From positions 1 through 64,000 of the forward strand of contig JANDJZ010000174.1 in NCBI GenBank assembly GCA_027943245.1: a stretch of 64,000 nucleotides of DNA, in the 5' to 3' direction. Source of the stretch: Acanthamoeba sp. SK_2022b (lineage: Eukaryota > Discosea > Longamoebia > Acanthamoebidae). This document shows positions 11,888 through 22,608 of the stretch, piece by piece. Under the pieces are notes generated by a model. That model saw nothing but the letters and a program-made list of their open reading frames with translations. It did no database searches and had not been told where the DNA came from. Numbering within the stretch: position 1 is the stretch's first letter; every line of letters starts with the position of its first letter. The position numbers and the translations under genes are program-made.

Positions 11888-12543
11888 CTAGGTGCACCAC
11901 ACTGCAAGCCATGTGTGCGGCCCCTCTGCTGCTGTAATGTTTCCAGCCCACATTTTGTTTATTGAACCTCCCTGTTGGGCCAGGCAAATTCCTGCAAAGT
12001 TCAATAGGGGCGAGTGTACTTGCTCCAGCCGCCACCGTACACTGAGCAGGGGAACAGCAGATCTGGGGAACCAGGTACTCTTCATGAAGCCAGCATCTAC
12101 CACGTCTACCACAACGTTGGTCTGGCCCACATACTGGAGGTAAGTCCAACGCCACAAGCATGAACATGTTTAATTGAGCGAGCCTCGTACCCAGGTGCAG
12201 AACATGGTGGGGTTGTTGAGCAGCGTCACAGCGCCCTCTCCGATGCCAGAGCCGCCATAAAGAGTGACATTAAGGAAGTAGGGCACGCTAGGAATCTTGG
12301 TCTGGAGACGCCAAGCAGCACGTTGCCCTGCTGCACGAACTTTACAGAGCGGCCCTTGCTATCGCTATCGCTGATGGCCGACCACACTCCAGAGAGGTCG
12401 ATGGCCATGTTGGCCTCAAGCAGGCGCACCGAAGAGTGTTCAGGGCCCAAGGCCAGAGCAGAAGCACTGGTCACGACAAAGCAGGACACAAAGCACAAAA
12501 GAGCAGCAAACACACTCCACACACACCTGACTGCAGCCATCAT
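11888..12543 (-). CDS. Small secreted protein of unknown family, possible frameshift
   Basis: I do not recognise the family. The first exon starts at 12543 with a clear signal peptide (hydrophobic core rich in Phe/Val/Leu/Ala), followed by DLSGVWSAI and VKFVQQGNVLLG. The reading frame then fails: a different frame continues with TKIPSVPYFLNVTLYGGSG and ends at a GTACGA donor near 12192. A phase-0 join to the acceptor before 12138 gives YVGQTNVVVDVVDAGF and a stop at 11888. Because the second part is open in another frame with no room for an intron, there is either a one- or two-base indel in the gene or assembly, or the gene is decaying. It borders AT-rich block 1, where degenerate sequence is common. 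Confidence 0.45.
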
Positions 12544-12549
12544 CTTCAC

Positions 12550-13000
12550 TGTCTGTTGAAGTAAAGTAGCCCAACACAGGTTAACTTACCTCCTACCACT
12601 TACACCACCTTACCTTGTCCCACTCTTCAATGTTGTCCTTACCACCTAACTCTGATACAATGGCAGCCTCCAAGGTAAGAGCTTCAAGCTGCAAGATGTG
12701 GTTGTGCAACCTGAGGAGGGGCCTCTGGACCTCACACTTACCTCTAGTCTTTGACCAACAACCTTCCAGCCTGCTCAACAGCAGGTGAATGACTTTCTTG
12801 TAATGAACTGCTGGGCCGGAACGATTAGCTCCAGCTTTGTATTCTGGAATGTTCAAATATCATATCTGCAGCAGCTATTCCGTTTATGTTGGACAAAGCC
12901 ACTGGCCAGCCCACCTCAGAAGTTCCCAGGCTACAATTGGGGCTTGGTTTCTGCCGACGGTATCCCGCGAATAAGAGGGCGTTCGGGGCTTCAAGGCAGC
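12550..13000. other. Gap between secreted-protein gene and APH-like gene
   Basis: About 450 bp of intermediate composition. A minus-strand open stretch (12856-12593) has no recognisable domain. I see no other feature. Confidence 0.5.
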
Positions 13001-14121
13001 TCATAGCGCCTTGGCGTCAAAAGCAGCGACCACGTGCTCGATGAAGGCGGCCATATCCGGAGGAAGGTTGCCCTCTTCCTTGGCCCTCCTGCAGAATCGC
13101 TCGTACATCTCCCGTCGAAGGAGCACGCACGCAGCGAGCGCGTCGCGATCCACCGGCTCGCCGTAGCTGCGACAGAGGGACTCGGTGAACGCCGCCTCGT
13201 CCAGCCGTGGCGCGTTGTCTCCGGTGAGGCCCGGGATGCCGCCACGCGCGGCCGCGCGCACGGCCCAGATGGGCTGGGCCAGGTCGTAGAGGAACCACCC
13301 GCGCTGGGTCTGGTCGAAGTCAAACACGTCGAGCCGGCCCTGGTCGTCGATGAAGAAGTTGCTTGGGTTGACGTCGCCGTGAATCACGCCGAACGCTTGC
13401 GCATCCTTCTCGTCGAGGGCCGGCCTGTTCTGTGCGCCGTCGAGGATACCGTCGTGGACCTGGTCCCACCTCTGGATGCGCGCGGCGACGTCGGGTTGTT
13501 CGGACGCGAAGCGCTTCGACGCCGCGTGCAGCTGGCCCAGCCAGCGACCCTGTTCGGCGACGAGGGCTGCGTCGGTGGCCCACAGCCACGCAACGAAGTT
13601 GACCGGCGCGCCCTCGGCGAAGCGCGTCACCACCACCACCGTGCTGCCGTCGGCGCTCACCGACAGGCCGGGCTCCACCGGACCGCACGCGCGCACGCCA
13701 GCGGCGGACACGAAGCGCAGAAAGGCGAGCTCGTCGGAGATTCGAGCGAGACAGCCTGGCGTGGCGGTGGCGCGCACAATCACCTTCTGCACAGCTGTTG
13801 TCAGTCACCGAGAGCTCTCGTTACTTGAGTGATTCGTTCATAATAAAGAAATGAAACGCCACGTGCCTGACCGTCAGCGAGCTCACCCGAAAACGTCACG
13901 TTCTGAGAGCTCTTGATGCGAGCGCCCAGCTGCGCTCCCGGCCAAGCCGTGCTGAAGGTGGCTGACACTACCGCGTCGTCGACGGGGGTTGAGTCGAAGA
14001 GGCGAGCGCGCTTGGGAGGCGCTTCGGCAGTCTGCCGAAGAGGAAAAGAGTAAAACAAGAGAAGAGGAGAAAGAAGAGGGATAAGGGATAAGGGCAGTAC
14101 CGCAGAGGAGGGACCGTCCAT
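13001..14121 (-). CDS. Aminoglycoside-phosphotransferase/choline-kinase-fold protein
   Basis: APH-family phosphotransferase (protein-kinase-like fold); substrate unknown. Three exons were traced. The first encodes MDGPSSA and ends at a GTACTG donor; the second (about 14040-13889) joins in phase 0; the third joins in phase 1 at the acceptor before QKVIVRATATPG. The large exon carries the catalytic loop GVIHGDVNPSNFF, matching the HGD....N signature, and then LDVFDFDQTQRGWFLYDLA, where DFD is the Mg-binding equivalent of DFG. The C-terminal helices contain RREMYERF. Length is about 310 residues, normal for the family. The many homologs include bacterial homoserine-kinase-like and CotS/APH proteins, so no antibiotic resistance role is implied. 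Confidence 0.85.
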
Positions 14122-14283
14122 CGTGCTTTCAGAGAGGACAAGAACTGAGGCGATTACGTAGGTTGGAAAAAAAACAAGAAACGAAGTCTAATCTGAAAAT
14201 TGTTTTATTTCTTCCTACTTTAAATTAAAAAATCAGAAGAAAACAATTGATAAAGTGTAAAAAACATTTTTTTTTTAGTTGGC

Positions 14284-16774
14284 TCAAGCATCAGCCCTGG
14301 CGCCATTGAGCAACAGCTCCTTCTTCTCTGCGTCCTTGGCCTTGACGTTGTACAGCAAGTGAGCCTGCACAAGATGCATTGCGACAAAGAACAGAACAAC
14401 GATGCGACCTGAGGTGAGCAGGCTTAAAACGATGGAGAACGAGTTTAACGGCTCACCTGGTTGACTTTGGTGATGGTCACGGTGCCGACTGCCATCATCC
14501 AGGGCTCGCCATCGACCTGAGCAGGCAGGGGACGCTTGACGGTAAGCGTGATCGACTTGCCCTGCGCCAGTCGGACACCCCTGCACAGACGCGATTAGAG
14601 ACGGTCAACAATTTGAGTGGTCAATGCAGGCCTTCCGAGACTGTTTGGGTGGCTGCTGTCGGGACATACTTTCCGGCCGAGGTGTGCGTTTGGATGCGCG
14701 CCAGGTGGAGGGCGCTCTTCAGGCCCAGCACTTCGATCACGCCGTCGTTGATCGCAGGGTCCTTGTACTGATCAGCGCAACAAATAATATTTAAAAGATT
14801 AATTCAATAATTCAACAAAATCAAGTCAAAGATGTTCCACGAGTGCAAGAATGCCTCTGCCAAGGCGTGTGGGAGGTTACCTGAGCTTCCCTCTTGGTGC
14901 CCCACGGCTGGGTGCCGCTGGCGTATGAGGGCATGTTGAGCACGAGGATGCCTCGGACCTTACGGGGGATCTTGACCTCCTGCCCGTCCACTTCCAGCTA
15001 AAGCGTCATCGCGAAATGCGGTGCACGGGGCGCGAGGTGAGCTGGCCAGTCCGGTCAAGCAAATTCATGGGGCGAAGGCCTTGAATGCGTACGATCACGG
15101 AACGGCGGATGGCTCGGTGCGGCTTGAGGATCGTTTTGGCACCGAGCGCGCTGTACCATCCTGTCGTGTGGGCAGATTGCGGATGAGCGAACCCGAGCCA
15201 GAATCGGAGGGGGGGAGAAGGGCTAACAGACCCTTGTTGACGAGCTGGGACTGGAAGAGCTTGGTGTTGGCCTCCCTCATCTTATGGAAGGACAAAGCGA
15301 TCTCCGCGTCGACACCTTGTAATAAAGGGGTAGCAAAAAAAGGGGTATGAGCAATGCAACTACCCGACCCATGACGAGCGAGGGTCGGCGAATGTGTACC
15401 AATGGAGAAGTAGTTGTTCATGATGTGAGTCTGGGCCTTGGGACCGTCCTTGATGAGGTGAGTGAGGTCCACGGTCTCCTCCGCGTCCGGCTCCGCCTCC
15501 TTGCCCTTGCCCTCGGCCGACTCTTCCTCGTCGTCTTCGTCGTCCGAATCGTCCGACTCCGTATGTTCGCTGTATACCAAGGCACGCTGCTTCGTAAGAA
15601 AACACGAAAACTGGGGTACAACATGACGAGGCCAACGCTGCATGTGAAGTGAACACGAGCCATTTGTGTGTGTATGTTGTATGTGAAAACGTCAGGGAGA
15701 GAAGAATGTTACGTGGAGTGAGCCTCAGTGATCTTGGCCTTGGTCTCAGTGTCGGATTCCTGGAGCGGCTGCACATCGACTCGCCACCTGCTCTCGAAGC
15801 ACACAGAGTTTCCAATTAGGTTGCGACTCGCTTTCAAACAAACACACATGAACATGGGAACGGGATAAAACAGGGCGCCGTCGGTTGAGTCAGACCTGTC
15901 GAGGAGCATGGTCTTGGCTTTGGCGAACTTCTTCATGAGCTTGTTGAGGTCGTCGCCGCTGTAGCCGCCGCCCCACCCGAACACGCGCGCAAGGTCGTTG
16001 CCAGTGCCCAACGGAATCACACCCACCTGCAGGCGCCACAGAAGTCCACCCGCGTGTCCGTGTCGTGTGAGAAGTGCTCGTCTCGTGGCCTCTCGACATG
16101 ACAACACACAACGTTGACTGGCGGTAACGCACCACAGGAGGGGCATGGTCTGTCAGCTTCTCGGCGACGGAGAGAACCCATCCAACGGTGCCGTCTCCTC
16201 CGCACACGATCAGCTTGTATCGCTCGGGGTCCTCGGCCCACTTCTGAAGACTTGAGGCCGTTGACGGTCATTTCCGGTAGCAATGCACTCGTCGCATGGA
16301 GGGAAACACAAACAACAAAGGGGGCAGCGTACGCTGCTTCGGGTCCCTCGGGAATCAAACCGAAGATCTGATCTTCCGGAAGGATCTTGTGCTCGGCGAA
16401 CTGCCCACCACAGTTCAACAGATGAGGGTTATATTATATTTATTTTGTATATATTATTTAAGAATAACACGAACAGCCAAACTTGTTTAAATGCTAAGGA
16501 ATCCATGGAAAAAAAAAAACAACATGTTCTGCCCATACCTTGGTGAGAAGCTCCTTGCCCTGTTGGCCACCACTCTTGGTGTTTATGATGGCGATCCAGT
16601 CGGTACCCGCTGGATACGAAGAGCTGTCGCCAGACTTGTCCAGCAACTATAAGATCAAGAATCAATGAATTGATTTTGAATCTTCCTTATATTAAAACTG
16701 TATCTGGCCAACTGTACCTTAGAGGCATCCTGGACCTTCGTGTCAGGATCAATCTCCTTGCCCTTTCCGCTCAT
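14284..16774 (-). CDS. Diacylglycerol kinase
   Basis: Phosphorylates diacylglycerol to phosphatidic acid in membrane lipid signalling. About 13 exons join in frame. The start is ATG at 16774 ([13 protein letters not shown]). The catalytic DAGKc domain begins with [13 protein letters not shown], then [12 protein letters not shown] (the glycine-rich GGDGT nucleotide-binding motif) and [17 protein letters not shown]. The accessory domain follows with [30 protein letters not shown] and NKGWYSALG. After the catalytic part are [16 protein letters not shown] and a C-terminal beta-rich end with stop at 14284. An acidic Ser/Asp/Glu insert sits inside the accessory domain (about 15570-15480). No C1 or EF-hand domains are present, so it resembles the compact plant-type DGKs. 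Total length is about 440 residues. It is divergent from the 17037 gene. Confidence 0.93.
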
Positions 16775-17036
16775 CTCTCAATGCACAACAGGTTCAACAA
16801 TAGAGTAAACTTGACTGCGTTGTTACCGGAGCAGACGCCGTCGGACGGAGACAAAGTCGTAGACGCTGCTTACGTCAGCAACTTCTCAATCTTTCTTAAT
16901 GGTAAACAACAAAGAAAACAAAAAGTAAACAAACAAATCGATATGAAGCCACGATTAGCGGCCCATTTATTTATAGTTCTTGTTGTGTTGAACGAGGTAC
17001 GTGCAGCCGTGCCCGCCGCTCTCTGCTGGGCCCAAG
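16775..17036. promoter_or_regulatory. Divergent intergenic region, DGK / four-TM gene
   Basis: 262 bp between the start codons of two divergent genes, so it must contain both 5' ends. I recognise no specific binding site. Confidence 0.4.
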
Positions 17037-18048
17037 ATGAATCTCGATGTCATTCATGTTTGCCAGCTGTTGTTCGTGTTCTTGACGCTGGGCAACTTGT
17101 TCATCTTCCTTGGAGATGATCACGACATCGCCGCAGAGCTTGTTTACATCGTTCGCATGCTGTGGACCTCCGTTGGGTACTCTCGCCCCACTCACTCAAC
17201 TGGAAAATGCTCTAATCGTTTCCACGACCGGCGGGCCCAGCCTTTCGGCGGTCATGTGTGCCGGGTTCCTCTTTGGAGACATCAAGTTTGGCACTGGCCT
17301 GGTACCACGCAGCCCTCCTCTGCTGGGCTTGCGCCAAGCCAACATGTGTGCACTGGGCTTCTCCTTCCGCCTGGAAAGTTGATCTGTCTCCACTCCCGAT
17401 CTCATACATAGTTCACGCCCATGATGGCGATCCTTGCCATTGGAATGCTGGCCAACGTGTGCGTAGACCTCACGGAGGTACATCGTGCAAAGAGAGAGAG
17501 AGAGAGAGAAAGCGAGAACGCATGGCCTCTCACAACTCCGCGTCCTCCAGTTGACAGGTGCATGGGAGTGGGACGACGAGGACGAGATCGCTGTGGCTGA
17601 CTTCTTCTTGACCGACCTCCTTTCCTGCATTCTAATGGTAAGCGCAGTGCTTTCGAACTGTTATATGGTCTTCTCTTCTCTCCCCCCTCCCTGCTCACGC
17701 GCCACACAGTCGCTCTTCGCCATCTTCACCTACAAGAAGCAAGCCGAGGCCGACCAGATCATGGGCGTCATATCTGGCTGCTCCTTTGGTACACAGCCCA
17801 CCTCCACTCCTGTCTTTTTAATGAAATCGGACCAGCTCATGGGTTGTGTTTTTCTGCACACAGATGGCGCGTGGTCCTCGTGTGCCAATTGCTTCAGGCT
17901 GCGCTATATCGAGCGCGTGCTCCCGCCCGTGCCCTCTTCGAATGTCAGCGGGGAAGGTAGCGGCGGCCTCCGAAATCGATGGTCGCGCCTGGACGAACGC
18001 AAGGTCAGTGGCGAGAATGCGATCCTTGAGGATGACGAAGGTCTCTAG
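17037..18048 (+). CDS. Four-TM membrane protein of unknown family
   Basis: I do not recognise the family. Six exons join cleanly: ATG at 17037, an exon ending VGG with a GTACTC donor, then exons beginning LSAVMCAGF, FTPMMAILA, LTGAWEWDD and SLFAIFTYKK, and a last exon ending at a stop in 18046-18048. The product is about 207 residues. Predicted hydrophobic segments are LLFVFLTLGNLFIFL, LSAVMCAGFLFG, MMAILAIGMLANV and FFLTDLLSCILMSLFAIF. The C-terminal tail is hydrophilic, Ser/Gly- then acid-rich, and probably cytosolic. The third and fourth segments are separated by an acidic loop (WEWDDEDE). The overall form resembles peroxisomal-membrane PEX11-like or other small tetraspan proteins, but I see no defining motif. 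Confidence 0.7.
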
Positions 18049-18368
18049 AACCCGCTCGATCGTACGACTCGAGTCCACAACTTGTACATAACGTTCAGCG
18101 ACAAGCGTCACGCGACCGGATGTGGAGATGGCAGAGGCTCTTTCGCGAATACACGCAGCAACGCCTGCGCGCCCATGCCAAGAACGGTTGGACCAAAGTA
18201 TCTGCTGCGGTGACCAAAAAACGCTTTGCTCCACGCCACACACACAACGACGGCGAGTTGCTCGATTTATTAATTTACATCAACGAGGACCACAAGAAGG
18301 GTTGGCATTGTGCCTGATAGAGAAGAAGAGCGTGGGGTGCCGCAAGTACAACAAAAAACCACTTCGTC
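18049..18368. other. Convergent 3' gap
   Basis: About 320 bp between the ends of two convergent genes. I see no gene or repeat in it. Confidence 0.5.
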
Positions 18369-19984
18369 TCACAGCTGGTTGTGCCAGTTCTCCCGGTTGG
18401 CTCGGTGGATGTTCACGTGGTCTTCGGCGTTGGGCTGGTATATCTTGTTGACTATGACATTGTTGCTGCCCAGATAGAGGGGCGACGTTACCGTGCTGAT
18501 CATGCTATCGAGGGAGATTGTGTGGGAGTCGGCTTGGTTCTGTTGGGTACGCTTGGCCCGCCACACGACCAGGACAATCAGCGCGCCCACGGCCAGCAGG
18601 CCTAGGATGCCCAGTGGAATGGCAACCCCCGCGGCGATGATGCTTTTCTCCCCGAAGCCGAGAGAGGGGGTGGTGGAGTGCGTCGGGGACGGGGTCGGCG
18701 TCGGAGAGTAGGTGGGCGAAGGTGTCGAAGACATGGATGACGTGGGCGAAGGTGTCTGAGAAACGGGTGATGAAGTAGGAGTTGTGGAGGACGTGGGAGT
18801 TACTGAAGGCGGCGCGATGCACCTCGCACCGTACAGTCCGATCGTAACATCAAGTTTGGTGATCGCGCTAGACAGTGGGTTGAGGGCAAACACAGTGGTC
18901 ACAGACACCGTGGTGATGTTGCCTCGCACGTAGCCGTTTATAGAGGCCGGCGTGAAGGAGATCAAGTACACAAAGCTCAACACCGCGGGCTGCAGCACGT
19001 AGCTCTGCATGTTGATGTCAAAGTTGGCAGGGTCCACGAACTGGCTCCACTGCTCGTAGAGGAGGGAAAGGAGAAGATTCTGGGAGCCGGCAGAACCAGA
19101 GATCCCGTTCTGTATGACCGATATGCTAATCCGGTACTGGCACACGTTGCTAAACACGGTAGGGGACGGACTGTTAGACCGCGACGGACTGTTAGACCGC
19201 GACGGAGCAGCTGTGACCGAGGTGGGCGACGGGCTTGGCGACCGGGGCGGCGTCCTCGAGGCCGACGGGCTACGTGTGGGGCTGCGCGTGTGGGACGGGG
19301 TGGGGGACTGAGTTGGCGTAGGGCTTGCTGATGGGGTGAGGGATGGCGTGAGAGAGGGCGTGGGCATAGAGGAAGGGCTTGCTGATGGGTTGAGGAGCGT
19401 GGTCACTGAAGGCATCGGTGACGGCGTTTGAGTTGCCGACGTCGAGACTGACGGCGACGGGGTGGAGGTCGGGGAGGACGCAGATGCGCTAGGCAAGGGG
19501 TAAACCCAGTTGAAAGTATCGTAATAGACGTCCACCCCGTATTCCGAGCCAGGAGGGCATAGGGCCTGAGCCTCATAGAGGTTGAGGTTGATGACGTCGA
19601 CAAACTTGGTCGTTGAGGTGGCATCGAAGGCTCGGTCGATGATGGAGTAGTAGAACCCGACGCTTGAATTGCCAGTCATATTTGGGAACAGGAGATCGTT
19701 GGTCCAGTCGTAGGAGGGGCCAAACAGTGGATTAGCATCGTATAGTGCAGTAAGGTCGCTCATCACTTGCGAGGCCGTCGTCTTGCCGAGGCACAACAGA
19801 GAGACAAGTAAGGCTTGGGCTTGCGGGTGGTGGCAAGGCGGAGTGTGCCAAGCGAAAGGTGTACCGAAAGTGCGTTGCCGTCGTTGTCGATACACATGAA
19901 CCCGGTTGCGATCTGTGCGTCGACACAGCTTGAAAGTATCAAACACAAGACGGAGGCGCACTGCAGCAGTCGCGTCCATAACAT
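18369..19984 (-). CDS. Type I membrane protein with Ser/Thr/Pro-rich linkers
   Basis: Probable cell-surface protein of unknown function. The start is ATG at 19984, opening a signal peptide (MLWTRLLQCASVLCLILSS). An intron or frame change of unresolved boundary near 19870-19810 connects it to the main open frame, starting around SLLCLGKTTASQ. Two extracellular segments of roughly 90-110 residues follow. The first contains FYYSIIDRAF and CPPGSEYGVDVYYDTF; the second contains CQYRISISVIQ and NGYVRGNITTVSVTTVF. Each is followed by a mucin-like run of PSPTPS/PTHS-type repeats (about 19470-19170 and 18810-18670). A single TM helix, GVAIPLGILGLLAVGALIVLV, with a basic stop-transfer WRAKR, leads to a cytoplasmic tail of about 60 residues. 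Several N-x-S/T sites are present. Confidence 0.75.
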
Positions 19985-20540
19985 GTTCTGTGGACCGAGC
20001 TGCAACCGGCGTGAGGCCAAAAATTGTTTTGCGGCCACCGATAGGGCAAAAACGCGGAGTCAAGGATATTGCCCCATCTATGCTACTGGTTTATATTCAG
20101 GAGGGGCCTTCCGCTCCAAACATGCACCCAAGGCCAGCCCTCCATGTTTTTATCCGTTGCGGGCCAGCACCACACGATGATCGATTCTCCAGGTCGATCT
20201 TCTTGCGCCCAGATGGAGGGGGGTGAGTCGGGTAAGAACGCGCCGCAGCTGCGTAATCTGCCGAGGAAGGTCCTCGCTTTCGAGTTCTGGTTATGCATTG
20301 GTCAGGCCTGTGTGGGTTGTGAGAAGCTTTGACGGTTAAGCTGGTTGAGGAAGGCTGAGGAGGGAGTTGAGGTTGAAGCTGCCCATAATGGTCAAGGGCA
20401 AAGCCGAAGGCACTATCAAAATTTATGACTGGACCCGCATCTGAAAAGTTAAGCGCAGGTCGGAAGCCCGTGCGACCGTCGCAGACATCGAGATATCTCC
20501 TAGACAAGAGAGAAAAACCTGCAGACGCGCAGTTTGGGGG
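19985..20540. other. Upstream gap with possible orphan exon
   Basis: On the minus strand an open stretch (about 20510-20097) includes RRYLDVCDGRTGFRPALNFSD after a plausible splice acceptor. It has no recognisable domain and no upstream exon, because AT-rich block 2 begins at about 20.55 kb. It may be the 3' remnant of a gene cut by the block, or chance. Confidence 0.25.
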
Positions 20541-20977
20541 GAGAAGTTGTCCAACATGTCTACACAAGTTACCTGTAGTTGCACAACCAGGTATTCAATG
20601 CTAACTGTGCTTCCTGTGTTGCATGTTGAAAATCTGTTGTGGGTAAAACATCTCACAGATACCAATAAAATCTTTACCACTTCACATGAACCTGCAATAA
20701 TGGAGAAGGAGCCATTGAGCACATGTACATTATTGTGTTCCTAGTGTCATGGCAACCAGAGCAAAGAGGAGGAAGCAAAAGCCCAAGCTGAATAAGTGAT
20801 TGGGAGTGCCAACACTGCCACCATCCCAAGGTGACAAAGAAGAGGGCCAAAGAAGAAGGCCCAATTGGTGTACATATCACATGTCTCAGTTTCTGCGCAG
20901 TACTAACTTGTCTAGCCATGTATGGTGGTTTAAACAGAGTGTTCAGAAAAAAGTAACAATGTCACTTTTTCACAAAC

Positions 20978-21263
20978 CCAAAAATGCATGTACATGACCC
21001 AAGGGGAATCCATGCATATTCTGTACATCCACAGATGTCACTTTTTCACCACCTTACCTTTTTCATCACACCTGATGTGCATCAGTTCAACCACCCCAAC
21101 CCAAAGATGTACTTTTCCCAAAGGATGCCTATTCATGTACATTAGAGATGTCACTTTTTCATCATCATAGATCTTCACTCACAAAACCACAAGAGAAGTG
21201 TTGACCTGATGCACATCGGTTCCACCCCAGCCCAGTGATGTACCTATTTTAGGTAAACTACCA
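20978..21263 (+). repeat. Dispersed repeat family R1, copy B
   Basis: Direct, diverged copy of 8870-9180. It shares the order of blocks CATGCATATTCTGTACATCC, CTGATGTGCATCAG, ATCATCATAGATCTTCAC and CTGATGCACATCGG. Confidence 0.85.
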
Positions 21264-21628
21264 GATTGTAGAAGTCCTGGTACTCCACTCCATCAGGAGA
21301 GCTGTACTGTATGCTTGCCCAACTCCACATGGACCTCACCATTGTCTGAGACTCCAAAATTGACGTTGACAGGTGCACCTGCCTCCTCACATAGGAGACA
21401 GCCCCAAACTCCTCCTGGAGTGCTCCAAGCACCTCAATGCCTTCTTCCTATCCATTGGCACCTAAACTTGTTGAAGCTGAAGCTGGACCACAAGTTGCTC
21501 CTGCCATCTGTGACCCCATTGTGACCCTCCTGACCAAAAGAGCAGCCATATTCAACCTGTGTATGAGCTGGATAGTACGCATCCAGTGCTAGTGCACATG
21601 GGTGTGGAGATGGTTTGGTGATATTGTG

Positions 21629-21735
21629 GACACTTGATCTCTTCTAAACCTTCAAAAATTTCATTTCAGTATATTCATGCAAATTGATGATTGCAAAATG
21701 TCTTGATTGGGTAAAATACACATAACATCTGATTG
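21629..21735 (-). repeat. Dispersed repeat family R2, copy B
   Basis: Reverse complement of 9286-9384 with few mismatches, including ATTTCAGTATATTCATGCAA. Confidence 0.85.
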
Positions 21736-22608
21736 GGGACACGTGCCATGGTCAAAAGGTAACTTTGGGTGAGATGTGCTTCATCTGCCTCCACTTCTCT
21801 ACTCATCCTCAATGATTATGACTGTGCTGCTTTCTTGCCTTCTTGCAAGGGGAGACCCTGACAACTTCCTTCTCCTCCTCCTCGTCCTACTTCTGTTCTT
21901 CCTGCACCTGTTGGTTCTTTGCATACCCAATGCACATCAGTATTTTTTTGGTTTGAACCTCTTCACTTCCTCCACTTCTCAACCTCCATCTCTGCCTCTT
22001 CCTCCCCTTCTGTGCGCAGTAGCTCTGGCGATTGACTGGTCTCCTCACCCTTGCCTACCATTGCTGTGGGGCTTCATGGTACTTCCTTGGCAGTCTACTG
22101 CTTGGGTGGCTGCATTTCATTCACTGCTGGCTCTTCTGCTGAACTGGACCTGGGTTCACCTTGGATTTTGTTGAGCTCCACATACAGGTCAACCTCTCCT
22201 CCCTTGCAGAGGTCTTCCAGTACTTCTTCAAAGTCCACAAGCACTCCTGCTTGGTGCACCAGCAGTTGCAAGCTTCTAAACATTCATTTCAGTACCACAT
22301 CACAAGAAGAACAGTTTTTCATTAAGCATCTTTTAAGGGCTGGTACGAATGCGCATTGGGTCTGAGTGATTTTGTGTTGACATGCCTGTTTTGCACATGT
22401 TACAGGCAAGAAATAGCTCAAATTTGGTTAAGATTTGTTCACTTCATGAAATTTCTTCTAAATACCTAAAATATGCATCTCTGGGCTGGGGTGGAAGAAC
22501 CAATGCATTGGTTGGGTCAACACTTCTCTTGTTGTTTGGGTGGTGAAAAAGGGTGATGAAAAAGTGACATCTGTGAATCCACAGAATGTGTGTGGGTGTC
22601 AGTCCATG

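Noticed and set aside
13034..13828. Plus-strand open frame opposite the APH-like gene
   Set aside because: GC-rich antisense shadow; the minus-strand reading has the HGD....N and DFD motifs.
21776..22174. Hydrophobic open frame (Leu-rich) in AT-rich block 2
   Set aside because: Comes from a CTC/CTT-rich string; no family motif, start context or splice partners.
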